NCBI RefSeq assembly: GCF_035222485.1
Contig: NW_026946671.1
Location: forward strand, 1,488,001 to 1,552,000
From: Podospora pseudoanserina
Lineage: Eukaryota; Ascomycota; Sordariomycetes; Sordariales; Podosporaceae
Direction: 5' to 3'
DNA: 64,000 bases
A model generated the notes under the pieces. It saw only the letters and a list, made by a program, of their open reading frames with translations. It was not told where the DNA came from and did no database searches. Positions within the stretch are counted from its first letter, which is position 1, and each line of letters opens with the position of its first letter. Position numbers and translations under genes: made by a program. Below are positions 1 through 10,983 of the stretch, piece after piece.

Positions 1-20
1 CCATGTAAACCACCTCCTTC

Positions 21-1454
21 TCACACCATCCTCAAAGCAAACCCACCCCCCCTCTCCTCTTTCTCCCTCCCTGTAAAAATCCCACTCAAGTCCACCGCCC
101 CCAAATCCGCCGCCTTTTGTCCCCTAACCGGCGCATTGGGCGTCTCCCTCTTCCTCCTTCTCTCCTGGCCCGCCTTGCTCGGAAAAGTAGGAAACATGGC
201 CTCCTGCTTCGGCTTGGGGTCCTGCCGGAAATACTCATGCTCCAGCACCTCCCTCGCCGCCGGCCTCCTCTCCGGATCCAGCGCAAGCAACCCATTAAAC
301 AACCCCACCCCCGCCGACGTCAAAAGCGGAAACTTTGTCCTTATCCTCGAGTTCGTCGATCCCGGCGTCGGGTTATTCGGCAACCTCAACCCCCTCGCGT
401 TCGGCAGCCTCCGAAACGAAGGCCACGACTCCTCCGAGGGCAGCCCGCACAGCTCAAATATCCGCGTGAGCTCGTCCACCTCGTTCCTCCCCTGCAGAAG
501 CGGCTCCCTGGCCAGAAGCTCCCCAAAGATACACCCCACGCTCCAAATGTCAATCGCGCTGCCATATGTCGTCGCCCCGAGCAACAGCTCCGGGGCACGA
601 TACCACAGCGTAACCACCAACTGCGTCAGTTTCGGCGGCGGATCGCCCACATATCTTGACATGCCAAAATCCGCAATCTTTAGCTGGCCCCTGTTATTCA
701 ACAGCAAATTCGACGTTTTGAGATCCCGGTGAAGGATCCAGTTGTCGTGTAGATACGCCACCCCGGAGCAGAGCTGCAACATCAGCGTCTTGACTTCTGA
801 GGCCAGAAACGGCTCGGGCATGTCCTCGAGGATAGACTTGAGGTCGTGTTCGAGGAACTCGAGGACGAGAAAGATGGATGGTTCCAAGGGGGTGGTCGAG
901 TCGGAAACCACTACTTCCAGCAGGGGGACGATGTTTCTGTGGGAGCTGTTTCGCAGTATTTGAATCTCTCGCAGGCCGGTGACGGGGAGGCCGGAGCGGT
1001 CTTTCGGGTCGGTCTTGAGGCGCTTGAGGGCGACGATTTTGGAGGTGGAGAGGCAGCGGGCGCGGGAGACCCAGCCGTACGCGCCTTCCTCGATGTCGTT
1101 CAGCTTGTCATAGTTTTCCACGCTGCGGGAGCGGGAGATGGTTCCGGGGGTGAAGCGGAGAAGGTTGGTGATGGTTGGTTCTTCTGGGGGGGCTCCGTTG
1201 TGTGTTTCTTGTTGTTCGGGGGAGACTCGTCTTCGTTTTGGGGGAGGGCCGTTGGGGCTTTCTTGTGATTGTGGTTGCGGTGGTTGTTCTTGTTGGGCGG
1301 CGGCGGCAGCTTCGCGGGTTTTTCTTTCGGCTTCGAGTTTGCGCGCCTTTTCGGCTTTGAGGCGCTTCTTTTCCTCTTTTTCCCTTTTCAATTGCGCTTC
1401 GCGCAGGGCGTCTTCTTCGTCGTCTGCCCAGCGGGACTTGGCTTTGCTTGCCAT
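21..1454 (-). CDS. CDK11/PITSLRE-type cyclin-dependent kinase
   Basis: Single-exon gene of 477 residues. It reads as a CMGC-family Ser/Thr kinase of the CDK11 (PITSLRE) branch, the group that in other eukaryotes acts on transcription and splicing. Residues 10-55 form a Lys/Glu-rich charged helix, followed by a Pro/Gln-rich stretch and a basic KRRR patch near 73-76. The kinase domain starts near 115, with glycine-rich loop EEGAYGWV (122-129), catalytic Lys144, signature helix PVTGLRE (157-163), HRDLKTSNLL from 242, ADFG (261-264) and T-loop VVTLWYRAPELLLG with the phosphorylatable Thr282. Every catalytic residue is present. The N-terminal extension is far shorter than in animal CDK11. The gene diverges from the Ser-rich protein at 2316, with about 860 nt between them. 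The CMGC kinase call is very secure and the CDK11 subfamily likely. Confidence 0.9.
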   Translation of the reverse strand: MASKAKSRWADDEEDALREAQLKREKEEKKRLKAEKARKLEAERKTREAAAAAQQEQPPQPQSQESPNGPPPKRRRVSPEQQETHNGAPPEEPTITNLLRFTPGTISRSRSVENYDKLNDIEEGAYGWVSRARCLSTSKIVALKRLKTDPKDRSGLPVTGLREIQILRNSSHRNIVPLLEVVVSDSTTPLEPSIFLVLEFLEHDLKSILEDMPEPFLASEVKTLMLQLCSGVAYLHDNWILHRDLKTSNLLLNNRGQLKIADFGMSRYVGDPPPKLTQLVVTLWYRAPELLLGATTYGSAIDIWSVGCIFGELLAREPLLQGRNEVDELTRIFELCGLPSEESWPSFRRLPNARGLRLPNNPTPGSTNSRIRTKFPLLTSAGVGLFNGLLALDPERRPAAREVLEHEYFRQDPKPKQEAMFPTFPSKAGQERRRKRETPNAPVRGQKAADLGAVDLSGIFTGREKEERGGGFALRMV

Positions 1455-2315
1455 GGTGATTTACTAATGTCTAGGAGACTGGATCGGGATAAAAATTTGC
1501 GTTACTGAAGGCGCTGGATATTGTATCTTGAATAAAAGAAGTGCTGTTTTCGCTGGGGGGCGCGTTGTCGTGTGGGATTCAAATGCATGCAAGAGCTTCG
1601 AGATTCAAAGATTCAAGATGCGCTTGGTTTATTTGGACATTTCCTGGTTGGTCAAAGCTTCTTCTCCAAGCAACAACCACAGCTCAACGCCTGGGACCGG
1701 ACGGCAGATAATAACACGGCCAGCGCAGCTATACCGTTCAAATATCTCTTGATACTTTTTGACGTGATGGGTCAACCATGTTCATTTTTTGCTTCTTGGT
1801 ATCTGCATCAAAAAGAGGCATCGAGCAAAAAGATGCGAATAGGGGGCGCTCTTGCCCCCTTATTCGATGCTGAGAAATGACATGATGTCCGTTCGAGGAA
1901 GCCGTGAGCGATTGTCTTGGTTATTTTTGGAGGAAAGATCTCATCAACCTTGTTGTCCGAAACATGACTTTCTCCTTTTTTTTTCTTTTTTTTTTCTTTT
2001 TTTCTTCCTTTTTTTTTTCCTTTTTTTTTTCCTTTTCTTCCCACAATATGCCACTCTGGTCTTGCTGTTTTTTCAACAACACCTTCCCCTCCGGGACGGG
2101 AGAGCTTCGGTGCGCCTTCCGAAGCCTCAGAGGATACGAGGCTTGGTCGAGCCTTCAAACTCCCAGAACTATGAAATCTTCTACCCACCTTTCTCTGCTG
2201 ACATCTCCAGTGTCTGCATCGTCCATCGTCATCCCAGTGGCATCAGCTTTCTCCCTGCCACTGTTGTACTCCCGGCCTGTGGTTACCATCCCAGGCCTTT
2301 GCTTTCTTTTGCTCT
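1455..2315. other. Divergent intergenic region with polypyrimidine tract
   Basis: No gene recognised. This 0.86 kb lies between two divergent genes and should hold both promoters. Its main feature is a long T-rich tract around 1970-2041. Confidence 0.6.
1970..2041. repeat. T-rich polypyrimidine tract
   Basis: About 70 nt of T runs broken by single or paired C residues, about 275 nt upstream of the next ATG on the plus strand. Pyrimidine tracts are common in fungal promoters and 5' leaders. It may be part of the promoter of the 2316 gene. Confidence 0.8.
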
Positions 2316-3834
2316 ATGTTATCATCAGACTCCCTTGCCAGAATGGACAACCTGACTAGCGCCTCATCGGGGAGCTCCATGTCCCCAACGGCTACGGACA
2401 AGGAGACCAAGTTGAACCCCAAGTCTCGCGTTTCCATCTTTGCCACGCTTCGTCGCAAGACTTCCCGAATTTTTGTTACCAAAAACACACCTTCACAAAC
2501 ACCAATGCCCTTTACAGATTATCAACCACAGCAAAGACGACGTTGGTTCAACTCTGTAGGTGGCCGGCACTCTCAACGGCAGAACATTCGGGACCACTTT
2601 GAGCGCGACGAAAGGACAGAAACCCCAACTACACCAACTACACCAACACCGTACTCGAACAGAGATGGCCCAACCCCTCCTCACTCGCCCGCCAGGCGGT
2701 TGTTGAGGACGACTAGCTCCATGTTTCTCTCGCTCCGTGGCAGGTTTCAACAAGAAAGCCCCGGCAGCCCCGAGAGTCACTATCAGCAAAGGGCTAGCAA
2801 TGATGATGACAATGGCAGTGATCATGTCACCGGCGTCTGCGATCCAGTCGTACCAAAAGCTCCCGTCCTGGCCTTGCCGGCGGATGTCAAGACAAGAGCA
2901 GGTTGGCTAAGCCGCCGAAGCTCTTTTCAACTAGGCGTTCAGAAGGCTGTCCAGGACACGGTCGATAAGAACTTCTCTTTGGACTCTGCTTATGACACAC
3001 CTGGTAAGTCTATGCTTTCCTGCACATCACAACGGACATGGCTGACCAGGAGCTACCTCCATAGTATCCCTTGGCCCGCGAAGCCGTCCGACATTGCCAC
3101 CGCTTACTACCATAGCTTCGATGAATTCTTCGCTAGAGGAAGCTTCACGTCTGTATGACACCAGAATCGGTTTGCTGACCAGTGCGAGGGACGGTTGCCT
3201 CACTAGTCCAAGCATGTCAACTTGTGCAAACCCGTCGGGGACCCCCCGGGAGTTTTCCTCGGACTCGCCAACTCTTCCCAGCAGTAGTCAGCAAGACTCG
3301 GCTCGGACATCGCTAGACACGACGGTGAATGGCAACAGCAACTCGTTGAGCAGCCCCAAGACGTTTTCATCCAATGTCAGCATCCCTTCCCGCCAGCGCC
3401 GTATTCTGTCGGATTCTTCCTGGTCGCCAGAGTCACCAGAGGCACCGGTTTGCACCGCCTGCGGAAGCGCCAACCAGTCTCGTCTGATGGAGCGAAGCCT
3501 ATGCGAGCTCAACCAACTCAGTGATGAGGAATTGGAGGCACTGTTTAGGAACAAACTTGGGGGGTTGTCACTGGTTTCGGTGGCCTCATCGAGGGGACAT
3601 TGTGGTCCATATGGCAGCGGCAGTAAGGTTGGTGCTGACGAGGCGGCAGAGTTGGAGCTGAACAGAGCAGAGGAGCAAGATGACAAGAATACAACGGCGA
3701 GCATCTTGGAAGGGGATTCGAACATGTGTGCGAGCACTCCGAGGCGGTCTCTGCGGGAGGAGCTGTTGCAGGTTGGGGAGGCATCGCAGATTAGCTGGAG
3801 TACCTCACAGCAGCTTGAGGGTGAGATGGAGTAA
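2316..3834 (+). CDS. Conserved-looking Ser-rich protein, function unknown
   Basis: Two exons, 2316-3003 and 3065-3834, encode 485 residues. The 61-nt intron has donor GTAAGT, a GCTGAC branch-like site and acceptor CATAG, and joining it restores one frame. I do not recognise the family. The protein is rich in Ser, Thr, Pro and Arg and probably mostly disordered, with no signal peptide or membrane segment. A compact C-terminal segment containing SDEELEALFRNKLGGLS followed by SSRGHCGPYGSG looks like the conserved core. Several R-x-x-S sites suggest phosphorylation. An in-frame ATG at 2343 (MDNLTS) is an equally possible start. Coding status rests on the intact split frame and splice consensus. 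Confidence 0.75.
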
Positions 3835-4160
3835 TGAAGCAAAGCATGATATCAGAGTAATGGTACGACAAAAGCGGTTTGGTAGTCAGATTGGAGTTGG
3901 AGTTTAACGGTTGGTGGTTTTATTGGTGCTGCTCTTGGGAACATTGAAAGGAAGAGAGTAGCTTGCAAGGCCGAAAGGCAAGATATAGTGTTTAGGCAGA
4001 AGTTATACAAACAGTTGGTCAGCCTTCAGTTTTGTGACCTGTGTTGTTGGTTAATGCACCTGGGAGACAAAAAGATGTTTCTCATGCCCAAATGAAAACA
4101 AAAAGAAATGGTCAAAAGGATTGGAAGAACTCTTTCAAGGGACCCTGATGATACTGACTT
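3835..4160. other. 3' flank of the 2316 gene
   Basis: Probably the 3' UTR and terminator of the Ser-rich protein gene, then the downstream flank of tRNA-Val. No gene seen. Confidence 0.5.
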
Positions 4161-4233
4161 TGACCGACCCAGGGATCGAACCTGGCACCTTTTGTGTGTG
4201 AGACAAACGTGATAACCACTACACCAGCCGGCC
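4161..4233 (-). tRNA. tRNA-Val (CAC)
   Basis: Reading the minus strand from 4233, the sequence folds into a full cloverleaf of 73 nt including discriminator A. The acceptor strands GGCCGGC and GTCGGTC pair with two G-U. The D arm contains AGTGGTTA. The anticodon stem TTTGT/ACAAA encloses loop CTCACAC, giving anticodon CAC. The variable loop is AGGTG and the T stem CCAGG/CCTGG encloses TTCGATC. There is no intron. The A and B boxes are intact, and a T4 run about 45 nt downstream on the minus strand may end Pol III transcription. Confidence 0.95.
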
Positions 4234-4664
4234 TCGGATGAAGATGGCAGTCGCTGGTGTGATTTATAATGGAGATGCATGACGGTATGGAGTTGCGGGG
4301 GACCGCGGAGGAGCTTCAGCAATTCCATGGCGAATGGAGACAGAAATAGGAGGGCCCCACCCTGTCAATATTGCGACCCCCCTAATTCCCCTGAATCGAC
4401 CGATGCGAGTTTCGGTTTTTTTTTTATCACAGTGTCAACAAAGGCCCGTCGCTGAGGAAATGGCTTTTCTCCATCTGACCCCTTTTCTGCCCACACCAGG
4501 AAGACAAAAGAATTCTTCTCCCTTGACGCTAGAAGGCCGGCAAGAGGGGTGGAATGCGACCGTACAGTTACCAAATTACAAAAGATAGAAGTGATCTCCA
4601 AGCCCAATGATGGACGCTGGACGCTGGTGGAGGGGCATTCCCGGCGGGGGCGACTGCTAAGCAA

Positions 4665-4669
4665 CCAAT
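4665..4669 (+). promoter_or_regulatory. Possible CCAAT box
   Basis: A CCAAT pentamer 400 nt upstream of the coronin ATG, of the kind bound by HAP/CBC complexes in fungi. Position and strand fit, but a 5-mer is weak evidence alone. Confidence 0.25.
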
Positions 4670-4942
4670 GGGCTTGCAAGGAGCAGGGAGTGGACGGACC
4701 ACCTTCTCCCAGGGAACACCGCCTCGGGCGCCTCAGACCGCGCTAATCTTGGAGCCGTGCATGGTGTGCATAGGCCTGGCTGCCTTTTCGTTAGCAACCT
4801 GTGGGAGGAGGGGGTGGTTTATCTCAGCTTCAACAGGGCCGATCTTCCTTCATTAACCTAGGAGCATTTCAACGAGCGACGACTTCTTGTGAACGGGAAG
4901 AGAAAGGAAAAAAAGTCACACTTAACTACTCTCACAACTTTT

Positions 4943-4962
4943 ACACACACACACACACACAC
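4943..4962. repeat. (AC)10 microsatellite
   Basis: Ten perfect AC units about 100 nt upstream of the coronin start, within a region likely transcribed as 5' UTR. Likely length-variable between strains. Confidence 0.9.
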
Positions 4963-5064
4963 CACCACCCGTCTCTCTTCGTTCTTCTTGTAATTCCTTT
5001 TCTTTCTTTCAATATCCCCTCTCTCTTTTTTTTGGTCAACAGCAAGAGCAAATAGCAATTCCAG

Positions 5065-7416
5065 ATGGCTGGCCGTTTCGTGCGCGCGTCGAAATATCGT
5101 AAGCTTTTGAACCCACCTCCCCTACCTACCGAGAGAGAGAGAGACACCGACCGACCGACCGACTACTCCGACGAGCAGCTTGTCGCATTGCGCAATCACC
5201 GAGCCTCATCAGTCGCGTGCTCTGGTGTTTTTGGGCAGTTCCCGACGCCAGCGCATGCGATTGCGACTGAAAGAGTGTTGTAGTAAGAGGAAGGACGATA
5301 CTGACAGGCCGTTTGCTTTCTTTTTGTTTTAGGACACGTCTTTGGCAAGCCCACCAAGAAGGAGTTTTGTTATGACAACCTTCACATCAGCCGCAATGCT
5401 TGGGACACCAACTTGCTCAAAGTAGGTGTTGCTGCCCGAGAAAGAAACGGAGTGGGGAAGCTCACCAATGTTGTTTTTCTGGCTAGGTCAACCCCGAGTA
5501 CATCTCCGTGAACTGGGAGTCGAGTGGTGGTGGTGCTTTCGCTGTCATCCCCGTAAACGAGCGCGGCAAGCTCCCCGACCAAATACCGCTGTTCCGTGGA
5601 CACACTGCTGCTGTGTTGGATACCGACTGGTGCGCATAATATCCTTGGAGTGTTGGGGGTTCGAAAGGAGATGGTCTGACTTGCGACTAGGAACCCGTTC
5701 AACGATCGCATCATTGCCTCGGCCTCGGATGACGGCAAGGTGTTCATCTGGGAGGTGCCGCAAGGGTTCACACTTCATACCGATGCGGAAGAGATTGTTG
5801 ATGTAGCTCCTGTTAGCAAGCTGGGTGGACATTCCAGGTAGGGAGTGGTGCTTTGGCTGCTTGTCGAAAGGGGCTGCGAAGCTGATTGGTTTCCAGGAAA
5901 GTTGGACATGTTCTCTTCAACCCGGCCGCTGAGAACATCCTGGCCTCTTCTTCCGGCGATCAGACTATCAAGCTGTGGGATATCAGTACCGGGCAGGCTG
6001 GTCACACTCTGAAGCACCCCGAGATTGTGCAGAGCTTGTCGTGGAGCGCCAATGGCGCCATGTTGGTGACTACCTCGAGAGACAAGAAGCTCCGCGTCTG
6101 GGATGTCAGGCAGGAGAAGCCGGTCCACGAGCACCCCGGCCACGAGGGTGCCAAAAACAGCCGCGCTGTGTGGCTCGGCGAGCACAACCGCATTGCCACT
6201 ACCGGCTTTTCGAGGATGAGTGAGCGGCAAATCGCTCTCTGGGAACCTGGTCGCGCGCAACCCATTGGCGGCTTCACTTCTCTCGACTCCATTTCTGGCG
6301 TTTGCATGCCCTTCTGGGACGACGGATCCAACTGCCTTTATCTCGCTGGCAAGGGTGACGGCAACATTCGCTACTTTGAGTATCAGAACGACAAGTTCGA
6401 GTTCCTCGCCGAGTACAAGTCTGGTGATCCCCAGCGTGGTGTCGCTTTTGTTCCTCGTCGCGGTATCAACGTAAGTCGCTTTTTTGTTCTTCTTTTCTAT
6501 CGGCAACAGATTCTCTAACAGACAACAGGTTCACGAGAACGAGGTTATGAGAGGTTACAAGACGGTCAACGATACTTACATTGAGCCCATCTCTTTCACC
6601 GTGCCTCGTCGCGCCGAGACCTTCCAATCCGACATTTTCCCTCCCGCTACCGGTGTCAAGCCCGCCATGACTGCCAAGGAGTGGTTCAACGGCAAGGACG
6701 GTCTTCCCAACAAGATCGACTTGGAAAGCATCTATGACGGCAATGCTCCTGTGGAGGTCGCTTCCGACTACAAGCCTCCTGTTGCGATTCCGGCTCCCGC
6801 CCCGGCTCCCGCCCCGGCCACCGCGCCTGTTGCCTCGCCCAAGAAGGAGCCCGAGCCGGCTCCTGTCGCCCGTGCCCCTGCTCCTTCGGTTGCTGACCAA
6901 AAGACCTCCATCTCGGCCATGGCCAACAAGTTCCAGGACGATGAGGAGTCTGGCAATGATTCCGAGGCCTCGAGCTTCGAGGAGATCTCGCGTCCCGCTC
7001 AGCGCCAGAGCATCATCATCAAGTCACCGAACAAGCCGTTCCCGATCGCGACTACTCCCCCTCCCGGCACCAAGCACTCTCCTAGTCAGGTGTCCCCTGT
7101 CAGATCCCCCGGCAATGTAACACCTTCTGTGAAGCATACCCCTACTCCCTCGGCAGCTACCGCCGCTGCTGCGGCTGCGGCGGCCACGCCCTCTGGGACT
7201 CCTATCGAAGTGTCTCTGGAGCAGATCAAGCACCTCTTGGTCCAGCAGGCCGTCATCATCAGCTCCCAGAGCGAGAAGATCACCTCCCAGACTAACGTCA
7301 TCAACCGCCTTGCCAGCGACGTCGAGACCCTGAAGAAGCGGGTCGAGGCCGGGTCGCAAGAGCAGAGCGAGCGGATCCGGCTTCTGGAGCTGGAGTTGGA
7401 AGAGGCCCGATCTTGA
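5065..7416 (+). CDS. crn1: Coronin, actin-binding WD40 protein
   Basis: Six exons (5065-5098, 5333-5421, 5487-5629, 5691-5837, 5897-6470, 6529-7416) encode 624 residues. Coronin binds actin filaments, restrains Arp2/3 and works at cortical actin patches and hyphal tips. The N-terminus MAGRFVRASKYR leading into HVFGKPTKKEFCYDN is the family hallmark. WD repeats follow (SGDQTIKLWDIS, SRDKKLRVWDVR) across about the first 400 residues, then the coronin C-terminal extension. A Pro/Ala-rich linker from about 430 precedes a C-terminal coiled coil (SQTNVINRLASDVETLKKRV), normally the trimerisation and Arp2/3-contact segment. All introns restore phase. Intron 1 (234 nt) is the longest, and intron 3 uses the unusual donor GTGCGC. 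Length is normal for fungal coronins. Confidence 0.95.
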
Positions 7417-8044
7417 AGGGTGAACTTTTTGACCGACCTCGAGTTGAAAAGATTGGCGTTGGATCTTTTTTTGGTTTTGCTTCTGGGAAGCGGATTTCAC
7501 ACACACAGAACAATGCATGTGAGATGTATGTCATTACGAGCTATATGGGTTGTTTGAGTTTTTTTTTTTCTCTTTATTAAAGACTAATTGGGGGGAGAGG
7601 AAGGACTGGAGGGATTTTTTCTTTCCTGTGTTTTTCTGTTTGTGAAGACATGGTCGGATGGAAAAAAAGAGAAAAGTCCTGGTCTATCTCTGGCTTTTTT
7701 GGTTGATTTGGGTTGTTTTGCAAAGTCTTTTTAGCGAAGAATAGGGGAGGGAGGTGTTTGTTTGGAAGAAGACTACTGGGGGGAGGAGGGAGGGGAAGCA
7801 AGCAGGCAAAGCGAACAAGCAAAAAAAAAAAAAATCAAATACCCATGATTTTTTTCATTATTTTCTTGTTATGCGTATATGTACATTTAATGTCCCCGTC
7901 TCTGAGACATGACAAGATCAATAAAGGGTTGTTTTCTATAACTTTTGTACTCTATTCTGAGTTATGTCTAAAAGTGTTGAAGTGTGAATTACATGTTGAA
8001 TCTTTGTCATGTCCTCTCCTTTGTTTAACATATGAAGGTGTCGT
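7417..8044. other. Convergent 3' region
   Basis: Lies between the ends of coronin (+) and the zeta-type gene (-). T-rich and A-rich runs fit 3' UTRs and polyadenylation signals. No gene seen. Confidence 0.5.
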
Positions 8045-9359
8045 CTATCGGCAGCAAGAGCAGGTATTGTAAAAGTTGATGTCATCGTCGTCATCGAACT
8101 CGATCTCATCCAAGATCTCTTGTGTAGTCTTTTGCTTTGCTTGTTGTTGCTGCTGTTCCGCTTCCCTTTTTCGCCCCATGACAAAAGCGTCGATATCCAA
8201 CTGCTTCAGCTCCTCCTCCTCCTCCCCTTTTGTCTCCTCCAGCAACCCCCTCAGTTCCTCCACCGTCGTGTTGTCCACCTTCCCCTCTGTTACCAACCCC
8301 TCCAGCACTTTCAAATTCTGCTCTGCCCCCTCCCTTTCCATCGACGTCAGCTTTCTCCTTTGCGTTTCCAACCCCTCCCTCGCTTTCGGTTCCGTCTTCC
8401 ACTCCCCTCCCTCACTCCCATTCTGATACCCCACCCCCCCTCCCCTCCGAACGACAACCACCTCGTGCACATGTCCCGGGTGCTCGTCAACCCACCCCGC
8501 GCCAGTAACGCACCCGCCAAAACTCTCATCATGAACACCCCTCGGCGTCAACCTCGGCGGCAACCCCCTGCTCATGCTCTCCGGTAACCCCCGATAAAAC
8601 CTAACCAACACCCCCAACCTCGAGAGGACCTTTGGCACGGCGAGGATGACTACCTTGACTGTGTACCCAGCCCCACTGAAAATTTTGACTATATCCTCAA
8701 AATCCCCCGGATGTCGACACGCGCTCTCAACCAAGACCGGGATCTGCGCTTCGGCGGCGGCGGAGCAAGCCATTGATAACCAGACTCTGGCAGAGGGGGA
8801 GGCGAGAGCGGAGGCGAGGGTGGGATGGAGGGTTAGGCAGGGTGTGTAGAAGGGGTGGTGGGTTTTGTAGGTGTCTGCTATCAGGTGGCAGGGGGGACGA
8901 TTGGGGAGGGGGATAGGGAGGAGGATAGGAGGGGGCGAGGCGGGTTTTGCCTGAGCCGGTTTGGCCGAGGAGGATTATCGCTGTTGGTTTTGGGGAAGAG
9001 GGTAAAGGGGTGGGGGGATGAAGGGGTTATTTCTAAGGGGAGGATGGAGGTGGTGAAGATCTGGGATTGTTGTTCGGGGGTGAGGTGCCAGTGGGGGGGG
9101 AGGGTTGTTGAGGGTTGTTGTTGTTGTTGTTGTTGTTATTGTTGTTGTTGTTGTTGTTATTGTTGTTGTTGTTGTTGGAGGAGGAGGAGGAGGAGGAGGA
9201 GGGGCATTTTGAGGGTGGTAGGTGGCGGTTGATGAGGTGAAATGGAGATAGATGCCCGGGGGGGAAGGATGAGGTGAATTTGGAGATGCTGAGCTGCGGA
9301 TCACTCAGAGGCTCATGTGCTGTTGTTTGGCGGGTGGGTGAACCGTCAAAGACTTTCAA
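8045..9359 (-). pseudogene. Zeta-toxin-family kinase-like gene, apparently broken (fossil)
   Basis: The minus strand encodes recognisable parts of a fungal protein of the zeta-toxin family of P-loop kinases. These are a P-loop region, a segment with the family's ADTYKTHHP motif, the conserved core near ESACRHPGDFEDIVKI and YTVKVVILAVPKVLSRLG, and an acidic C-terminal tail. In fungi such proteins usually occur singly, without an antitoxin partner, and their role is unknown. Here the reading is not continuous: about two breaks separate the N-terminal parts from the long C-terminal part. A (CAA)n run overlies the presumed 5' end. The parts are well conserved, so decay would be recent, or the breaks could be sequencing artefacts. 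The true 5' limit is uncertain. Confidence 0.6.
9115..9204. repeat. (TTG)n and (GAG)n trinucleotide microsatellite
   Basis: About 63 nt of TTG repeats with two interruptions, followed directly by about 26 nt of GAG repeats. It lies near the 5' end of the zeta-family fossil. Slippage-prone and probably polymorphic. Confidence 0.95.
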
Positions 9360-10983
9360 GAAGAAAAAAAACTCACGATATCAAAGAAGGAAAGTTTGGT
9401 TTATATATGTATACCACCTACACGGATACAACCCAGCTTTACGTAAGGCACCGCCGAACCGTGGGGCGAATCACAAAATGTCTTGGCTGGAGGTGCGAGA
9501 GAGAGACAATGTGGGAGTCAGGGAGGGGCAGAACCTGAGTTCGGTGCCCACTTTGAACGATCACGACATCTCGGTCTCTGGTGTAACAACCCGGAAGGAT
9601 TTCTCTTTTACTATTATTCCAAAGCCAGACACCTCAACTTACAGAATCATCTCAGTATCAAAACAAGACTCAAAGTTCATTGGCATGCCTTGGAAGTTAG
9701 AGAGTAATGAGTGTCAACTTAAAGCGAAGATAGCATCGAGATGAAGGCTAGGCTTCAAATGATAACCCAACCACGGCAAATGCACTTGGACAACTATTTT
9801 CGTAACGATTTTTTAATTTTCATTTTGTCGACTCGTCTACTAACTCTACCTCTTTCCCGCTCATTAGCTATTATGTCATCTCCCAAGAGACATATTCTAT
9901 ATGCCCCTCCCATAGGATCGTCCAAACCTTCCTCCATGGGCCACATATCTATCTATCTTGCAATCTTTCACAAAGCGCACATGAATAATCACGCAAAGAA
10001 AACATCGAGAAGAAAGTCTAAAGCAATATTTCGATTGATGCCCCCAACACCACACAACCTAGCAAATCAACAAGATGGGGTAGGAGAGTAAGAAGATGAC
10101 AGCAACAGCACTCAACGAGCAACAAATACACCTGTGTGCATAAATCTGAAAATATAAAATCTGTCGGTGAGGTAACAAACCCCAAATAACAACCAGAGCG
10201 AAATCAAGAGAACAGCACAAGGAAATAGCAGCAGACATAAGAGACGAATCCAAGTAGCAAAAAAAAAGAGACGAGTTTAACCCTCGGCAACAGCAACTAC
10301 CAGATATAGAAACAAGAAGAGAGTAAGAAACTATTTCCCCTCCCACTCTCTATCTTCCTTTGCCGGCCAGCGAAACATCCATCCACTTTTCCATCATCCC
10401 TGCCATATTTAACCCCCATCCTTCATCTTCGTCGTCAAGTCACCTTCCCAGCCCTTCCCCCTTCCAACAACAGAAAACCGTTGCCAGCCAACCTTGCCCC
10501 CAAAGTCTGCCAGCAGTGATGTGTCGTAAGAGTGAAGAACAGTCCTCAAGGGACACGAGAAGCCAAGTCGAGACCTTGGAATGACCCGTAAACAACGAAG
10601 AAAGTCAAAGGAGTACGACGATGTTGATGAACAAAACGACTTTTGATAAGGCATCGTACCAATACTCAACATGAAAAAAGAAGGGTGATGTCGAGAAGAA
10701 AAAACGCCTGGAAAAGCAAATAAGCTGTTGACAAAAAACCGGGTGCTTGCCCTCCTCCTATGTCCGTAACTCCGTTGGTAAAAAAGAAGATCTCATTTCC
10801 TTCTTCGTGGCGGATTGTTGTCTTCTCCCCGATGACGAGAAGACTCTATTTGAGGTATCACAAACTTTTGGTGAAAAAAAAAGAAAACCGTTTTGAAGGC
10901 CCCCGTCGCAAATGCAAATGAACTAACCGCCGAGTCTATGCATACTCTTCATGAATGCGAGACTGATGCAATGAAAAGACCCT
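9360..10983. other. Gene-free region downstream of eIF4G
   Basis: No gene recognised in 1.6 kb. The right part should be the eIF4G 3' UTR and terminator. The left part is presumably upstream flank of the zeta-type gene. Short ORFs here show no family features. Confidence 0.5.

Larger units (their letters stand above)
4234..5064. other. Upstream region of coronin
   Basis: No gene seen. It probably holds the coronin promoter and 5' leader: a CCAAT motif at 4665, a CA dinucleotide run at 4943, and pyrimidine-rich sequence just before the ATG. Confidence 0.55.

Noticed and set aside
9033-9359. Minus-strand ORF with a poly-Asn run
   Set aside because: The Asn run is simply one frame of the (CAA)n microsatellite; not evidence of a separate protein.
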